From Chara braunii (taxonomy: Eukaryota > Streptophyta > Charophyceae > Charales > Characeae): a DNA stretch of 21,054 bases. The stretch is taken from positions 351,453 through 372,506 of the forward strand of contig BFEA01000853.1 in assembly GCA_003427395.1 (NCBI GenBank). Direction: 5' to 3'. The position numbers were made by a program, and so were the translations under genes. Shown one piece after another: positions 9,901 to 17,560 of the stretch. Position 1 is the stretch's first letter. Each line of letters begins with the position of its first letter. The notes under the pieces were generated by a model. It was not told the DNA's origin, searched no databases, and saw only the letters and a program-made list of their open reading frames with translations.

Positions 9901-10508
9901 AGGCTTCAAATTGGAATAAGCCGCTATTGATTTTCCACCCTTTTGGGTTCGTGGGTAGGCTTGGGGTGTTATCTGATTTCTGGCCCAGAGAGAGGGTACA
10001 TTCCACTTGATGACGCGCAGAGATGCACTTAATAAGCCGACCCTTTCATTTTCTGGTTGGCTGCCCACTTTTCTCCAATACTGAAACTTGAGGTACCAAC
10101 TGTGCGTCTAACTCCCTCGGGAGCTAACCTTCTTTACTTTGTTTCTTCCTCCCCGCTACACCATGTCCCTACCCAGAGACCCATAGAAGTCAAGACTCCC
10201 TTGGGAAACTTCTTTGCCAAAAACAGCACCTCTGTTTGTTATACTCAGTCCCATGCTCTACCGACACCTGTTAGCACCGGCCCGCTGCAACCTGAGCGGC
10301 CCCTCTGATGGGTTTGCACTCTCTCTCCAATTGGATTGAACCCCTAATCAAGCTTGAGCATGTCCCTCTCTGGCGCACCAAGCTTCCCCCTTCCCAAGGT
10401 GTCCTTTGCAAATTTATTGATAATTTCTCGTCTCTTGTCTGGTCCACCAAACTCGGCGTCAGAAACTCCCTGACACCCTCTCTCTTTCTCTCTCTGTCAT
10501 CGTTCAAC
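9901..10508. other. Non-coding stretch, nothing recognised
   Basis: Base composition returns to mixed. Both strands hold open frames of 70 to 100 codons without domains (for example plus-strand 10308-10517). No RNA gene, promoter or repeat was recognised. Confidence 0.4.
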
Positions 10509-10550
10509 TGCGAATGAATCTTCCACGATAACGCGGAAGATTCATTCGCA
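10509..10550. repeat. Perfect 16-bp inverted repeat with a 10-nt loop
   Basis: TGCGAATGAATCTTCC at 10509-10524 is the exact reverse complement of 10535-10550; the loop is ACGATAACGC. The stem has no mismatch and lies 29 bp upstream of the long (GA)n tract. It is too short for an ordinary plant microRNA precursor. Possible origins are a foldback remnant or a cruciform-forming site. Confidence 0.9.
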
Positions 10551-10561
10551 TTGGAACACTG

Positions 10562-10574
10562 ACACACACACACA

Positions 10575-10654
<80 letters not shown>
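10562..10654. repeat. (CA)n then (GA)n compound microsatellite
   Basis: About seven CA units (10562-10576) are followed by 38 uninterrupted GA units (10579-10654). GA/CT tracts of this length can adopt triplex structure and act as GAGA-type sites in plants, but no gene is near enough to argue for regulation. The pure array suggests high mutability. Confidence 0.97.
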
Positions 10655-10656
<2 letters not shown>

Positions 10657-10806
10657 CCCTCTTCCACCAGTCGTCTATCTATGCTTTGTTCAAGCTTATA
10701 TCTACTATACGATACGGTTGAATTCTCCAATTATTGAATTGAATTGAATTGATTGAGAGGTTTGTTTTGATATGGATAACTTTTGGTTTTTATTTTTCTG
10801 TGATGT

Positions 10807-10871
10807 ACTACCGGTTGTCCCAGGCTCGGCAATAAAGTCCGAGGCTCGGGAATGATTGGGCTACCGGTAGT
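10807..10871. repeat. Imperfect inverted repeat with ACTACCGG ends
   Basis: ACTACCGG at 10807-10814 and CCGGTAGT at 10864-10871 are complementary. Between and beyond them GGCTCGG/GAGGCTCGGG and CCGAGTCTCCG repeat the same CCGAG theme. It is followed at 10901 by GGTACTGGTGGTTTAAAC, a motif shared with the satellite block at 17 kb. Confidence 0.5.
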
Positions 10872-11676
10872 CCGAGTCTCCGACTTGATAGCTGAGCGAG
10901 GTACTGGTGGTTTAAACATGGATAGACATAGCGGTTCCTTAGGCCCCGTAATCTTCATCTTCCAAAAACCTGACTTTCTTGAGGTGGTGAAGTTTCAATA
11001 CTTCTTGTGCCCAACAGGTTTTATTGACTCGACAGACCATTTGACTTGGTTCTTCAATATCATAAATTCCCATTAGGGCCCACGGTGGGAGGGTCCTCCC
11101 ATTCCCAGGTTGCCCACTCGCTTGTCGTCCTGGTAATCCTCTTCTAGTGTAGTGCGGAACATGACGGCGGGATGGACAGCAACAGGTCATTCAGGTTTTG
11201 CTGCAGGTCGCAACGACCCTCCATATGGGTTTCCCACCGTTTGTGATCTTCGCTTCATTACCCGAATGTTACGAGTATTGAACGAGGTTTTCCACTTAGG
11301 GACTGATGGAGAGGCCACTGGCCCATCAATACGAGGTTTGGCGGTTCGCATCCCAAGAGCGACGGAAAGAAAGCAGTCCTGAATGTAGACACATATCCTG
11401 TGATGCGGAATCATATTAAGGCCTGGTCGAAGGCAGACATTATGACTGGTTTCGGCCTTCGGTCGCCTATCATCCATATGTCTGAACGCGAGGTAAATTC
11501 CAGTGCTATGGTGGAATAATTTTGCCAGCGTCGTTTAGCGAATCCAATCCATACAAGATCCATACAAGATCGTTACACGGTCACATTTCCCCTTTCCCGA
11601 CGTTTGAGGGTGCTGCTTTGGCATGCGGATGAAAAGATGAAATCAAAGGACATATCATTAAATGCAGCACTATTTT
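10872..11676. other. Non-coding stretch, nothing recognised apart from one dispersed motif
   Basis: Open frames on both strands overlap between 11152 and 11477 (76 codons plus, 96 codons minus). Neither shows a domain I know. A 12-base repeat, ATCCATACAAG, occurs twice in tandem near 11550-11570. The GTACTGGTGGTTTAAAC motif at 10902 belongs to the family described at 17001. Confidence 0.35.
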
Positions 11677-11714
11677 ATCACTGCACCTTTTTTTTTTTTT
11701 TGTAATCACTGCAC
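11677..11714 (-). mobile_element. Poly(A)-only retroposon insertion flanked by a 10-bp duplication
   Basis: ATCACTGCAC occurs at 11677-11686 and again at 11705-11714. Between the copies are 18 bases: C, a run of 14 T, then GTA. On the minus strand this is almost nothing but a poly(A) tail flanked by a target-site duplication, the product expected when LINE-type target-primed reverse transcription stops almost at once. A chance repeat is less likely because the copies abut the T run. Confidence 0.6.
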
Positions 11715-12002
11715 GCGGAGTATGCCATGAGTGACACTTGCACAATTATTACCAGAGCATAACATCACCGACGCACAGAACTACACAGCCTCCAGCTGAA
11801 CACACAAATCTCACCTGCATGCTGCCAAGGTAAAGATGAAAGCACAAATGGTTAAAAATTCATTCATTTGCAATTTTGCACCTAGTCTCACAAACGGTTG
11901 GATCCATTCAGTTGCACCTCAACTACCAGTCTTTGAGTCAATACGCACGCCTCAGACAAGTGCGCACACTCTTCCCTCTTCCGTGGGAGATGTCACTTTT
12001 AC

Positions 12003-12217
12003 CTCTCAAGCTCTCTCTGCACTCATGACTTGCCCATTGCACAAGCACTCGACCTCTCAGGGCGTACTCACACTAGCCCTTTCTTAAGCGTATCTGACCG
12101 CATTTACGGCTGGACCTGGACACATGCGACCGTAATTGCATCCAGAAGAAGTTAAAAGAGGTCCTAGTGTGAGTATGCCCTCAAGCTCTCATTGCATTTA
12201 CAACTCGTCCGTGCCAC
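12003..12217 (+). repeat. Diverged direct repeat flanking the MITE
   Basis: CAAGCTCTC at about 12007 begins a stretch of about 36 bases that aligns with CAAGCTCTCATTGCATTTAC and onward from 12182, both ending in GCAC/CCAC. The second copy begins exactly at the right edge of the MITE. It is either an older tandem duplication into which the MITE moved or part of a larger element. Confidence 0.4.
12059..12181. mobile_element. 123-bp MITE with 18-bp terminal inverted repeats
   Basis: The left end 12059-12076 (AGGGCGTACTCACACTAG) and the reverse complement of the right end 12164-12181 (AGGGCATACTCACACTAG) agree at 17 of 18 positions. Similarity continues inward: GCATTTACGG on one arm and GCAATTACGG on the other, so the whole element can fold into an imperfect hairpin. 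It has no coding capacity. The ends resemble those of hAT-type DNA transposons (C)AGGG, but no clear 8-bp target duplication is visible, only CTCTC on both sides near the ends. A truncated relative is at 8436. Confidence 0.8.
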
Positions 12218-12880
12218 ACACGGTGCGGTCACATAATCAGCACACAGTGCTGCGCACACACAAAGGCCGCCTAGCAAGTTCCTCCTCTCCCCAGACGAAT
12301 TCCAAAAGCTTCGTCAACAAAAAAATGTATTCACTGGAATCGACGCAAAGGCAAGCTTTTGCCGCAAATGACAGAAAACATTGACAAGTGTTTTGTACAA
12401 ACAACCGCCTTTTCTTTTTTTTCTTTTTTTTTCTTTTTTCAATTTTTATACAGGGTCTTACGGTCCTGGCTCCATATCCATTCTGGGGGGCGTCCGTCTG
12501 GTTCCTTTTCCACCGAACAACCGCCGCTTCTACTCTTTAGACATTGCAGAATCTCTGCGACCGCCATTCTAGTTACAGCCACGGCTGCAGACGCACCTCA
12601 AAAGGTCTTTTCCTCAAATACCTATCACGGGACGACCAGACAGGGTGCACCAACCTATATATGTTTAACAATCCAACATGCGAAGACACAATTTATGTGA
12701 TATATGTGGCATCTGAAATGTTGCACAGAATAGACGTCCATTCATCCAGGAAAAAAAAAACGACAATGAAGCGCGGCGACAATGGCACAGGTAACGGATC
12801 CAGTACCTTGACGATCGCAATTCGCTGGGACGATTACCGCTGCACGCACTGCAATCGTTCTCTTTTGCTTTCCTACTCTT
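12218..12880. other. Non-coding stretch with pyrimidine tracts
   Basis: A T-rich tract interrupted by C lies at about 12411-12440 and an A run at 12750-12760. Overlapping frames of 80 to 123 codons on both strands show no domain. No gene is supported. Confidence 0.4.
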
Positions 12881-12967
12881 TTCCCGGCGACCAGCGATCG
12901 TCCTGCCGTCTGTGATTTTCCTGCAGCCAGCGATCTCGCCCTGAAATCCCGCGGTCGGGCTACTGCC

Positions 12968-13215
12968 CAGTGATCGTTGTCATGGTCCGTGATCGTGCTG
13001 CTGCCACCAGCAGACGACTTTGCAACAGCTAGCAATTGTGCAAACACCAGTGATCGTTCTCGTCGTCCGCGATTGTGCTGCTGCCACCAGCGACGACTCT
13101 GCAACAGCTAGCAATTGTGCAAACGCCAGCGATTGTGTTATACAGTCTACGACGGTTCTGCAGCCAGCGACCGTGTTACAGTCTACAACAGTTCTGCAGC
13201 CAGCGACAGCGTGCC
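12968..13215 (+). repeat. Minisatellite: two 80-bp units followed by two 36-bp units
   Basis: 12968-13047 (80 bp) and 13048-13126 (79 bp) share GTGCTGCTGCCACCAGC and TGCAACAGCTAGCAATTGTG, with scattered substitutions. They are followed by shorter units built on TTCTGCAGCCAGCGAC with AGTCTAC (about 13144-13215). The motif CAGCCAGCGATC already occurs upstream at about 12885-12935, so the array is longer and older to the left. The minus-strand translation looks repetitive for this reason and is not evidence of a gene. Confidence 0.9.
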
Positions 13216-13509
13216 TTGGCAGCATACAATTCTTTCCCTAATTTTCCGCAAAAGATACAACCCTCCTGTTTCGTCTTGGCATTGCAATCCTTTGCAGACC
13301 TTTCCTTCCCATGCAGCCAGTGCAAAACTGCAATGCGACCTGCTTGTCCCGTCCTGCCTTCCCCTTGTGAACTTGCTGCTTCTTCCTCTGGAAATTTTGT
13401 GACGGTGAAGATGCCTGCAAGACCGACTACCGAGACCGACCGCCGACAAGATGAATGTGGTCAGGAGCATTCCTTCTCCGATGCGACGCTCAATCACTAC
13501 TACTGTCGT

Positions 13510-13779
13510 CACACCAAACTGTTATGCACTTGTGCTTGAGAAGATGCGGAACTTGCTCACCGGACACATCCTCGGACGTTGATTACCAGCACACCAAACA
13601 GTTATGCACTTGCCGCTTGAGAAGCTGCAGAACCTGCTCTCCCCGGACACATCCTCGGACGTTGATTACCAGCACGACGCCCTATTGCTGCTGCGATCAC
13701 ACCAAACTGTTATGCACTCGCTCGAGAAGCTGCAGGACTTGCTCCCCCGACAGGTCCTCGGACATCAAGTTGCAAACAC
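13510..13779 (+). repeat. Minisatellite of three units, 80 to 83 bp
   Basis: Units begin at 13510, 13590 and 13698 with CACACCAAAC(T/A)GTTATGCAC and contain GAGAAG(A/C)TGC(G/A)G, then TCCTCGGAC. The first two are head to tail (80 and 83 bp); a 25-bp spacer (13673-13697) separates the third. A weaker fourth trace, AATTATGCGCTTGTC, is at about 13979. In one frame the units read as MH-LEKLQ-LL-type repeats; this follows from the DNA repeat and is not proof of a protein. Confidence 0.9.
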
Positions 13780-14002
13780 AGCGATCATCTTCGTGGGTAG
13801 CGTGGCTGGCGGGGTGGTCTGGCCTTCCTTTCAAAATCTGTGCTTGTTGACTGTAATTAAGCTCCAGGAACTGCATCAGCATCTCGCCGTCCAAAACGTT
13901 TCCGATCGTGTGCGGCTGCAAGACAGAAGCACATTGTCGACCACAGGTGTCATCATTCTTTCTGTACATGACGCCAGCAAATTATGCGCTTGTCAAAGGG
14001 CC

Positions 14003-14189
14003 TCATGGACGATGTTTCCATTTTCCTTCTGGTGACTTTGGGACAAGATCGAAAACTCGTAAGTGGGGTGAGACTCGTGGACGATGTTTCCATTTTCCTA
14101 AGTGCTATCCTAAGGAAGGGGGATCCGGACTCCATTGGAAAGGTCAATAGGATTTGAAGAACATTTGAGAAGTGCTAGCTATCCTAAGG
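14003..14189 (+). repeat. Two interleaved direct repeats
   Basis: TGGACGATGTTTCCATTTTC appears at about 14006 and again at 14079, 73 bp apart. AAGTGCTATCCTAAGG at about 14099 and AAGTGCTAGCTATCCTAAGG at 14170 are about 71 bp apart. The near-equal spacing suggests one tandem duplication of about 72 bp that has since diverged. Confidence 0.7.
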
Positions 14190-14260
14190 CCCTTACCCTC
14201 AGGAGGACCAATGAAAAGACACGTGTTTGGGATTTTTTGGGGTGCAGGATGGAGGTCAGG

Positions 14261-14580
14261 GACAGTTTTCCCTTTCTGGGAAGTGTGCAGCTGACAAAAA
14301 ATGACTTGACCATGAATCCTGACCACTGGTTAGACAATTTTCAGAACTGGTCAGGATTTTTTGTCCTAGTCCAGTCGTAAGCAAAAGCTGGCGGGGATTA
14401 CCATCTTTTTTTTTTTTTTTTTTTTTCAAAAGGCCCTTAAAGGGCTTCTCATTAAAGGGGGATTACCATCCGGACTACCGGTGTCCGGAGACAGTTTTCA
14501 GACAAAAAAAAAAAAATGAATTGACCACGTGGACTACCGGTGAGACAATTTTCAGAACTGGTCAGGAATTTTTGTCCTGG
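14261..14580 (+). repeat. Direct repeat of about 100 bp, two copies, split by a retroposon
   Basis: Copy 1 (14261-14374) and copy 2 (14490-14580) both start GACAGTTTTC, then hold GACAAAAAA-ATGA-TTGACCA, and end with AGACAATTTTCAGAACTGG, TCAGGA, TTTTTGTCCT. The spacing of about 230 bp is partly due to the retroposon inserted at 14406-14457. Confidence 0.85.
14393..14470 (-). mobile_element. Tiny 5'-truncated retroposon with 21-base poly(A) and 13-bp target-site duplication
   Basis: GGGGATTACCATC occurs at 14393-14405 and 14458-14470. Between the copies lie a run of 21 T (14406-14426) and about 31 bases containing the near palindrome AAGGCCCTTAAAGGGCTT. Read on the minus strand this is a short 3' end followed by poly(A), flanked by a perfect 13-bp duplication: the hallmark of LINE-type retroposition. 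The body is too short to name a parent. Confidence 0.85.
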
Positions 14581-14763
14581 TTCCACCGCATTGACAGAAA
14601 CACTACCATCCGGACAAAGATTGCAAAACAGGTCCTGACCGTCGGCTGGGAGTACCGGGCCAAGGAGTACCCGGATGAGCTCTTTGGGACGGCGCTGCGG
14701 AATGTTTCACGGACGCACGATGCCATGTGGAAATTGGCGGCAGCAGTAGTTGATTGTTGTTAG
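14521..14763 (+). other. Unrecognised 80-codon open frame, weak candidate only
   Basis: Its C-terminal half, from about 14600, reads like ordinary hydrophilic protein (GWEYRAKEYPDELFGTAL, then a short hydrophobic end) and lies in GC-richer DNA than its flanks. The N-terminal part overlaps the direct repeat at 14490-14580, so the annotated start is unlikely to be real. I recognise no domain, splice sites are not obvious, and a chance frame is equally possible. Confidence 0.15.
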
Positions 14764-15029
14764 TCGGAAGATGTAGAATATTAATAGCATCATTACGATA
14801 GTTTTGCCCTCTTCGACGGCATTGCTCCGGAATGGGTTGGTAGGAAGAAGAAGGCGCGAGTTTGGGGACGATGAAAGGGGGTGAGAAGTAGCGGTTCCTC
14901 AGCCCGACCACTGGGTCTCCTGAATTTGCTCTGCTTTTCGTAAAAAGTTCATGTTGTTTTCAAGGACTTCTATCCACGTTCGTTCATATTCATTGCGATC
15001 ACCCATGCATGTTTGCTTTTCACCCTTTT

Positions 15030-15155
15030 CACCCTAGCTCCACCACTCACCACATGCACAGAAGACAAAAATGATGGTGGTGCATCTTTCCATACATGGG
15101 GGGTGGATTCATTCTCTTTTATTTTGCGCATTTGGTGAGCGGCGGAGAGAGAGCC
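15030..15155. mobile_element. MITE copy, same family as 19437-19558, with decayed ends
   Basis: CTCCACCACTCACCACATGC (15038-15057) and the reverse complement of about 15128-15147 agree at most positions. The interior, AAGACAAAAAT, TGG-GGTG, ATCTTTCC, GATTCA, CTC-TTT, TGC-CATTT, aligns along its whole length with the copy at 19437-19558. The outermost 7 to 8 bases no longer pair, so this copy is older or has lost its ends. Confidence 0.7.
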
Positions 15156-15190
15156 AGAGTTGCCAGCATGGTTTTACCTATCAAGTCAAC

Positions 15191-15235
15191 TAAATTATAA
15201 TTTATAAATAAAATTTAATTAATAAATAAATAACC
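15191..15235. repeat. A/T-only-like low-complexity tract
   Basis: Nearly pure A and T with repeated AATAAAT and TTTAATTAAT words. No function is implied. Confidence 0.8.
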
Positions 15236-15537
15236 TTAGGGAGTTAGCAAAATGCTCAATTATGTCCCATTGCCATGAGGCTGTGCAATAGGTAATATGC
15301 CCTTTCCTAGCTTCTTTTTTTGACAACTGAAAATTTTGCAATTGAGAAAAAGAACAAAGAGTCGAAGCACTTTCAGCGCACAATTTTGTTTTTAGAAATG
15401 CACCCACAGACAAGAGAACCCTGCAGAACATGCTCTCAAAAAGGCAAGAAAACAGTGTCCAATGGATTACCGCTAGTACCTCCGAGCCTCTCTATTCTCC
15501 ACTGCCTGATGTCGCACGCCACTAAAATACAGCATTG

Positions 15538-15662
15538 TGCCAACTGGCCTAGCTCAGTTGGTACACCACTGAAACTGTTGAAATACAGACCCACCGAGTT
15601 CGAACTCCACTGGCAGCTGGTCAGTTCAAGTGATAATATCTCAAGGCCGTAGCCCTTTTTTT
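15538..15662 (+). mobile_element. tRNA-derived SINE, T-tailed copy
   Basis: A tRNA-like RNA polymerase III promoter is visible: box A in TGGCCTAGCTCAGTTGG (15547-15563) and box B in GAGTTCGAACTCC (15597-15608), spaced as in a tRNA. A short tRNA-unrelated body ends in TAATATCTCAAGGCCGT, then AGCCC and seven T (15656-15662), which can serve as a pol III terminator. Ending in a short T run resembles the Au-SINE type of plants. A second copy on the other strand at 16780-16930 shares AACTGTTGAAATAC and the same 3' segment. It is not a functional tRNA: no proper acceptor stem or anticodon loop can be folded. Confidence 0.8.
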
Positions 15663-16130
15663 ATTTTAGTTTTTTCCCCCTATCCTACCTCAGTGTGACC
15701 AGCACTCAGGACCATTACCCTACCAATGGGCAGGTAACTTGGACCCAACAGCAGTGATAGGCACCAGGGCTGATAGGTTGCCCAGCCCTGGTGGAAGCGG
15801 AATCGGACGAGCCTTGTCGAACGGGAACTTCGGACGCCAGGCCCCGACAATCTACTACAGGCCCCAAGAGACTCTGGGCCCTAGGTTTCAGACAGGGTAG
15901 CACCCATTGAAGCAGTCTTGCCGTCCTTCCCCTAGCTTAACCAAGGCCATGCGGAACTCGGACTGGCCTGAGCGAGTTATACCCCTACCCTGACCCCAGG
16001 ATCAGAGACTTATATATAGCCACTAGACAGTTCTATCCGAATAACAGTAGGAACTTCGGGGTGGCCCATACCTGTCCCTACTGCAGATACTAGACCCCAC
16101 CCAGTGACTAGACCCCCCCAATCTTATAGT
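15663..16130. other. Non-coding stretch with a TATA-like site, possible solo LTR
   Basis: C-rich, no gene. TGTGACCAGCACTCAGG at 15696 would suit an LTR start, CAGGGCTG/CAGCCCTGG pair across 15767-15793, and a good TATA-like box, TTATATATAG, lies at 16010-16019. No terminal CA with matching target duplication was found, so an LTR remains a guess. Confidence 0.25.
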
Positions 16131-16140
16131 TGTGTAGTGC

Positions 16141-16338
16141 GCAATCTATGTGTATACCCGAAGGCTTATGTATGCTCCGTGTATCTATGTCTCGAGATGT
16201 ACAGACAACACCATGTGTGGAAACTTGTGTATGTAGCCCGTAGGCCATGCATAATTTGCAAGCTATGTATATGCCCGAAGGCTGTGTGTGCTCTGTGAAT
16301 CAATGTATCGAGATGTATAGGCAGCATTATGTGTATAT
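16141..16338 (+). repeat. Tandem repeat, two units with 117-bp period
   Basis: Units start at 16141 and 16258. Shared words include GCAA-CTATGT, CCCGAAGGCT, TATG-CTC-GTG, TCGAGATGTA and CA-TATGTGT. Many transitions separate the units. The sequence is rich in alternating TATGTG. It may be part of the minus-strand SINE body that begins at 16445, but this cannot be shown. Confidence 0.8.
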
Positions 16339-16339
16339 C

Positions 16340-16445
16340 GAAGAAGAGAACGGGGTAAGCTGGGCACAGACCCCCCCAAGGTCCGAACCAAGCTCGAACC
16401 CGTGACCTTGTAACATGTACTCATATGACTCTACCATGTCACGAA
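16340..16445 (-). mobile_element. tRNA-derived SINE head, minus strand
   Basis: Reading the minus strand, CATGGTAGAGTCATATGAG (about 16437-16419) is a D-arm/box A-like segment and GGTCACGGGTTCGAGC (16407-16392) carries a perfect box B core GGTTCGAGC. The distance between them fits a tRNA-type promoter. Downstream on the minus strand comes CTTGGTTCGGACC and a C/T-rich body. The 3' end is not defined. Confidence 0.65.
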
Positions 16446-16599
16446 CGTGTGATATGCCAGACTGGGGAGATCAACAGAACACCCAAGACCAACACCCCCA
16501 AGCTACCCATGTGAAACCCAGAACCAACACACAACACCATGAACAACCCTTGGGTGGTGCGCCCAAGGGAGTGTATGTCCAGCCGTGCGTCATGCGCAA

Positions 16600-16682
16600 G
16601 GTTGCAATTGAGTTTTGAACCTGCAACCTCATACCACAATGCGCATTTCCAACCGGTGCTCTAACCACTGAGCGTAGCCCTT
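16600..16682 (-). mobile_element. tRNA-derived SINE head, minus strand, second type
   Basis: On the minus strand, GGGCTACGCTCAGTGGTTAG (16680-16661) is an excellent D-arm/box A, followed by AGAGC and, about 45 bases on, GCAGGTTCAAAACTC (16624-16610) as box B with the GGTTCAAA core. It lies directly upstream (in minus-strand sense) of the SINE head at 16340-16445, and directly downstream of the SINE at 16780-16930, giving three tRNA-like segments in one orientation. Confidence 0.7.
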
Positions 16683-16779
16683 TCCCATAACAATGGAAAA
16701 AATCGAAGTTAAGAAAACGGACTGTAACTCGCACGGGGCGACCAGGCGCTGGCAACCTTTTCTTTTTTTTCCCCCCCTT

Positions 16780-16930
16780 CGGCGACGGCCTTGAGATATT
16801 ACCATCGAGCTGATCAGCCCGAAGTGATTCGGAATTATTTGGTTCTGTAACGTCTGTTCATAAAAAAATTCTAACTCCGGTCCGTATTTCAACAGTTCCT
16901 GGGTGCACCACCAACTCAGCTGCCAGCTCT
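16780..16930 (-). mobile_element. Second copy of the 15.5-kb SINE, inverted
   Basis: The minus strand reads CTGGCAGCTGAGTTGGTGGT, then AACTGTTGAAATAC, and ends TAATATCTCAAGGCCGT, each matching the plus-strand copy at 15538-15662. Box A is altered and box B (about 16883-16871) is damaged, and about 50 bases of extra or diverged sequence precede the shared 3' end. The tail is G-rich then A-rich (16756-16778 on the plus strand as T/C). It is likely an older, inactive copy. Confidence 0.75.
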
Positions 16931-17000
16931 TTTGGCGCGGCAGGTGGAGCCAAACCGAAGGGCCCATGTTAACCGGTGGATTCTCACGGACTCTGGGTGG

Positions 17001-17092
17001 GGTACCGCTGCTTTAAACCACACAGTACCCCACTGAGGGGTTTTCTGGTACTGCTGGTTTAAACCACACAGTACCCCACTGAGGGGTTTTCT
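17001..17092 (+). repeat. 46-bp tandem repeat with a GTTTAAAC-centred near-palindrome
   Basis: 17001-17046 and 17047-17092 differ at only two positions. The first 29 bases of each unit fold back on themselves: GGTACTGCTGGTTTAAACC pairs with its own tail, ACACAGTACC, around TTTAAA. The rest, CCACTGAGGGGTTTTCT, begins a small CCCC/GGGG hairpin. The same motif recurs at 10902, 17115, 17147, 17832, 18027 and 18172. Confidence 0.9.
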
Positions 17093-17114
17093 GTAACCCC
17101 CAGTATATCTGGGT

Positions 17115-17162
17115 GGGGCACCGCCGGTTTCAACCAGGGGGGTACAAAACCAGCAGTACCCC
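17115..17162. repeat. Inverted pair of the GTAC motif
   Basis: 17115-17130 (GGGGCACCGCCGGTTT) and the reverse complement of 17147-17162 (GGGGTACTGCTGGTTT) match at 13 of 16 positions, and all three differences are C/T transitions. This is a third, diverged unit of the 17001 repeat. Confidence 0.8.
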
Positions 17163-17172
17163 CCTAAGGGGT

Positions 17173-17560
17173 TTTCTGGAAGCCCCGGTATACAAGACAG
17201 GCCGCGATCAACTTCGGTAGCAGGTTGGGACCAGGAGCACTTTCAAAACTGCCCTGCCTAGGATGAAAGCACGTCCAGCTTGAACAGATGCAGAAATAAA
17301 AAAAGAGGGGTCAAAAGCTCCCCGCTAAGGGCCCTTCTGGAACCCCCAGTATACAACAAGGCTGTGGTAGTTTACGTCAAAAATTTGGAAGCTGGTAGGG
17401 ACCAGCGTTGTTTTCAAACTGCCCAGGCAAGCCCTGGCTAGGATGGCCCCTTCTGGAACCTCCAGTATACAACGAGGCTGTGGTAGTTTACATAAAAGAT
17501 TTGGAAGCTGGTAGGGACCAGCGTTGTTTTCAAACTGCCCTGGCACACCCAAATTGTGCC
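17173..17560 (+). repeat. Satellite-like repeat: two 116-bp units and one diverged unit
   Basis: TTCTGGAAC with CAGTATACAAC starts units at 17335 and 17451 (period 116 bp), sharing GGCTGTGGTAGTTTAC, ATTTGGAAGCTGGTAGGGAC and CAGCGTTGTTTTCAAACTGC. A more diverged unit begins at 17173 (TTCTGGAAGCCCCGGTATAC) and ends CTGCCTAGGATG like the second. Every unit is preceded by a CCCC-CT-AGGG segment, which is also the end of the 46-bp repeats, so both belong to one composite satellite. Confidence 0.88.

Noticed and set aside
11152-11477. Overlapping plus and minus open frames of 76 and 96 codons
   Set aside because: Neither contains a recognisable motif; each strand's frame is as good as the other, which is typical of chance.
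12003-12217. Repeat flanking the 12-kb MITE taken as its target-site duplication
   Set aside because: The shared stretch is about 36 bp, diverged, and the left copy ends about 15 bp before the MITE, so it is an independent older repeat.
12742-13225. Long minus-strand open frames with repeated Ala/Val-rich segments
   Set aside because: They are the reverse reading of the 80-bp minisatellite; the protein repeat follows the DNA repeat and no domain is visible.
13510-13779. CRISPR-like array
   Set aside because: Three units of about 80 bp are repeats over nearly their full length with no unique spacers, and the sequence is eukaryotic.
13604-14035. 143-codon plus-strand frame with LEKLQ-LL repeats and a hydrophobic stretch
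   Set aside because: The repeats come from the 13510-13779 minisatellite, whose other units are in different frames with stops. The hydrophobic stretch alone is not enough to call a gene.
15538-15662. A functional tRNA gene
   Set aside because: Box A and box B are present, but the sequence does not give a paired acceptor stem and a proper anticodon arm, and a second copy with the same non-tRNA tail exists, so it is a SINE.
15696-16338. Solo LTR starting TGTGACC with a TATA box at 16010
   Set aside because: No terminal CA with a matching target duplication was found and no second copy is present to define ends.
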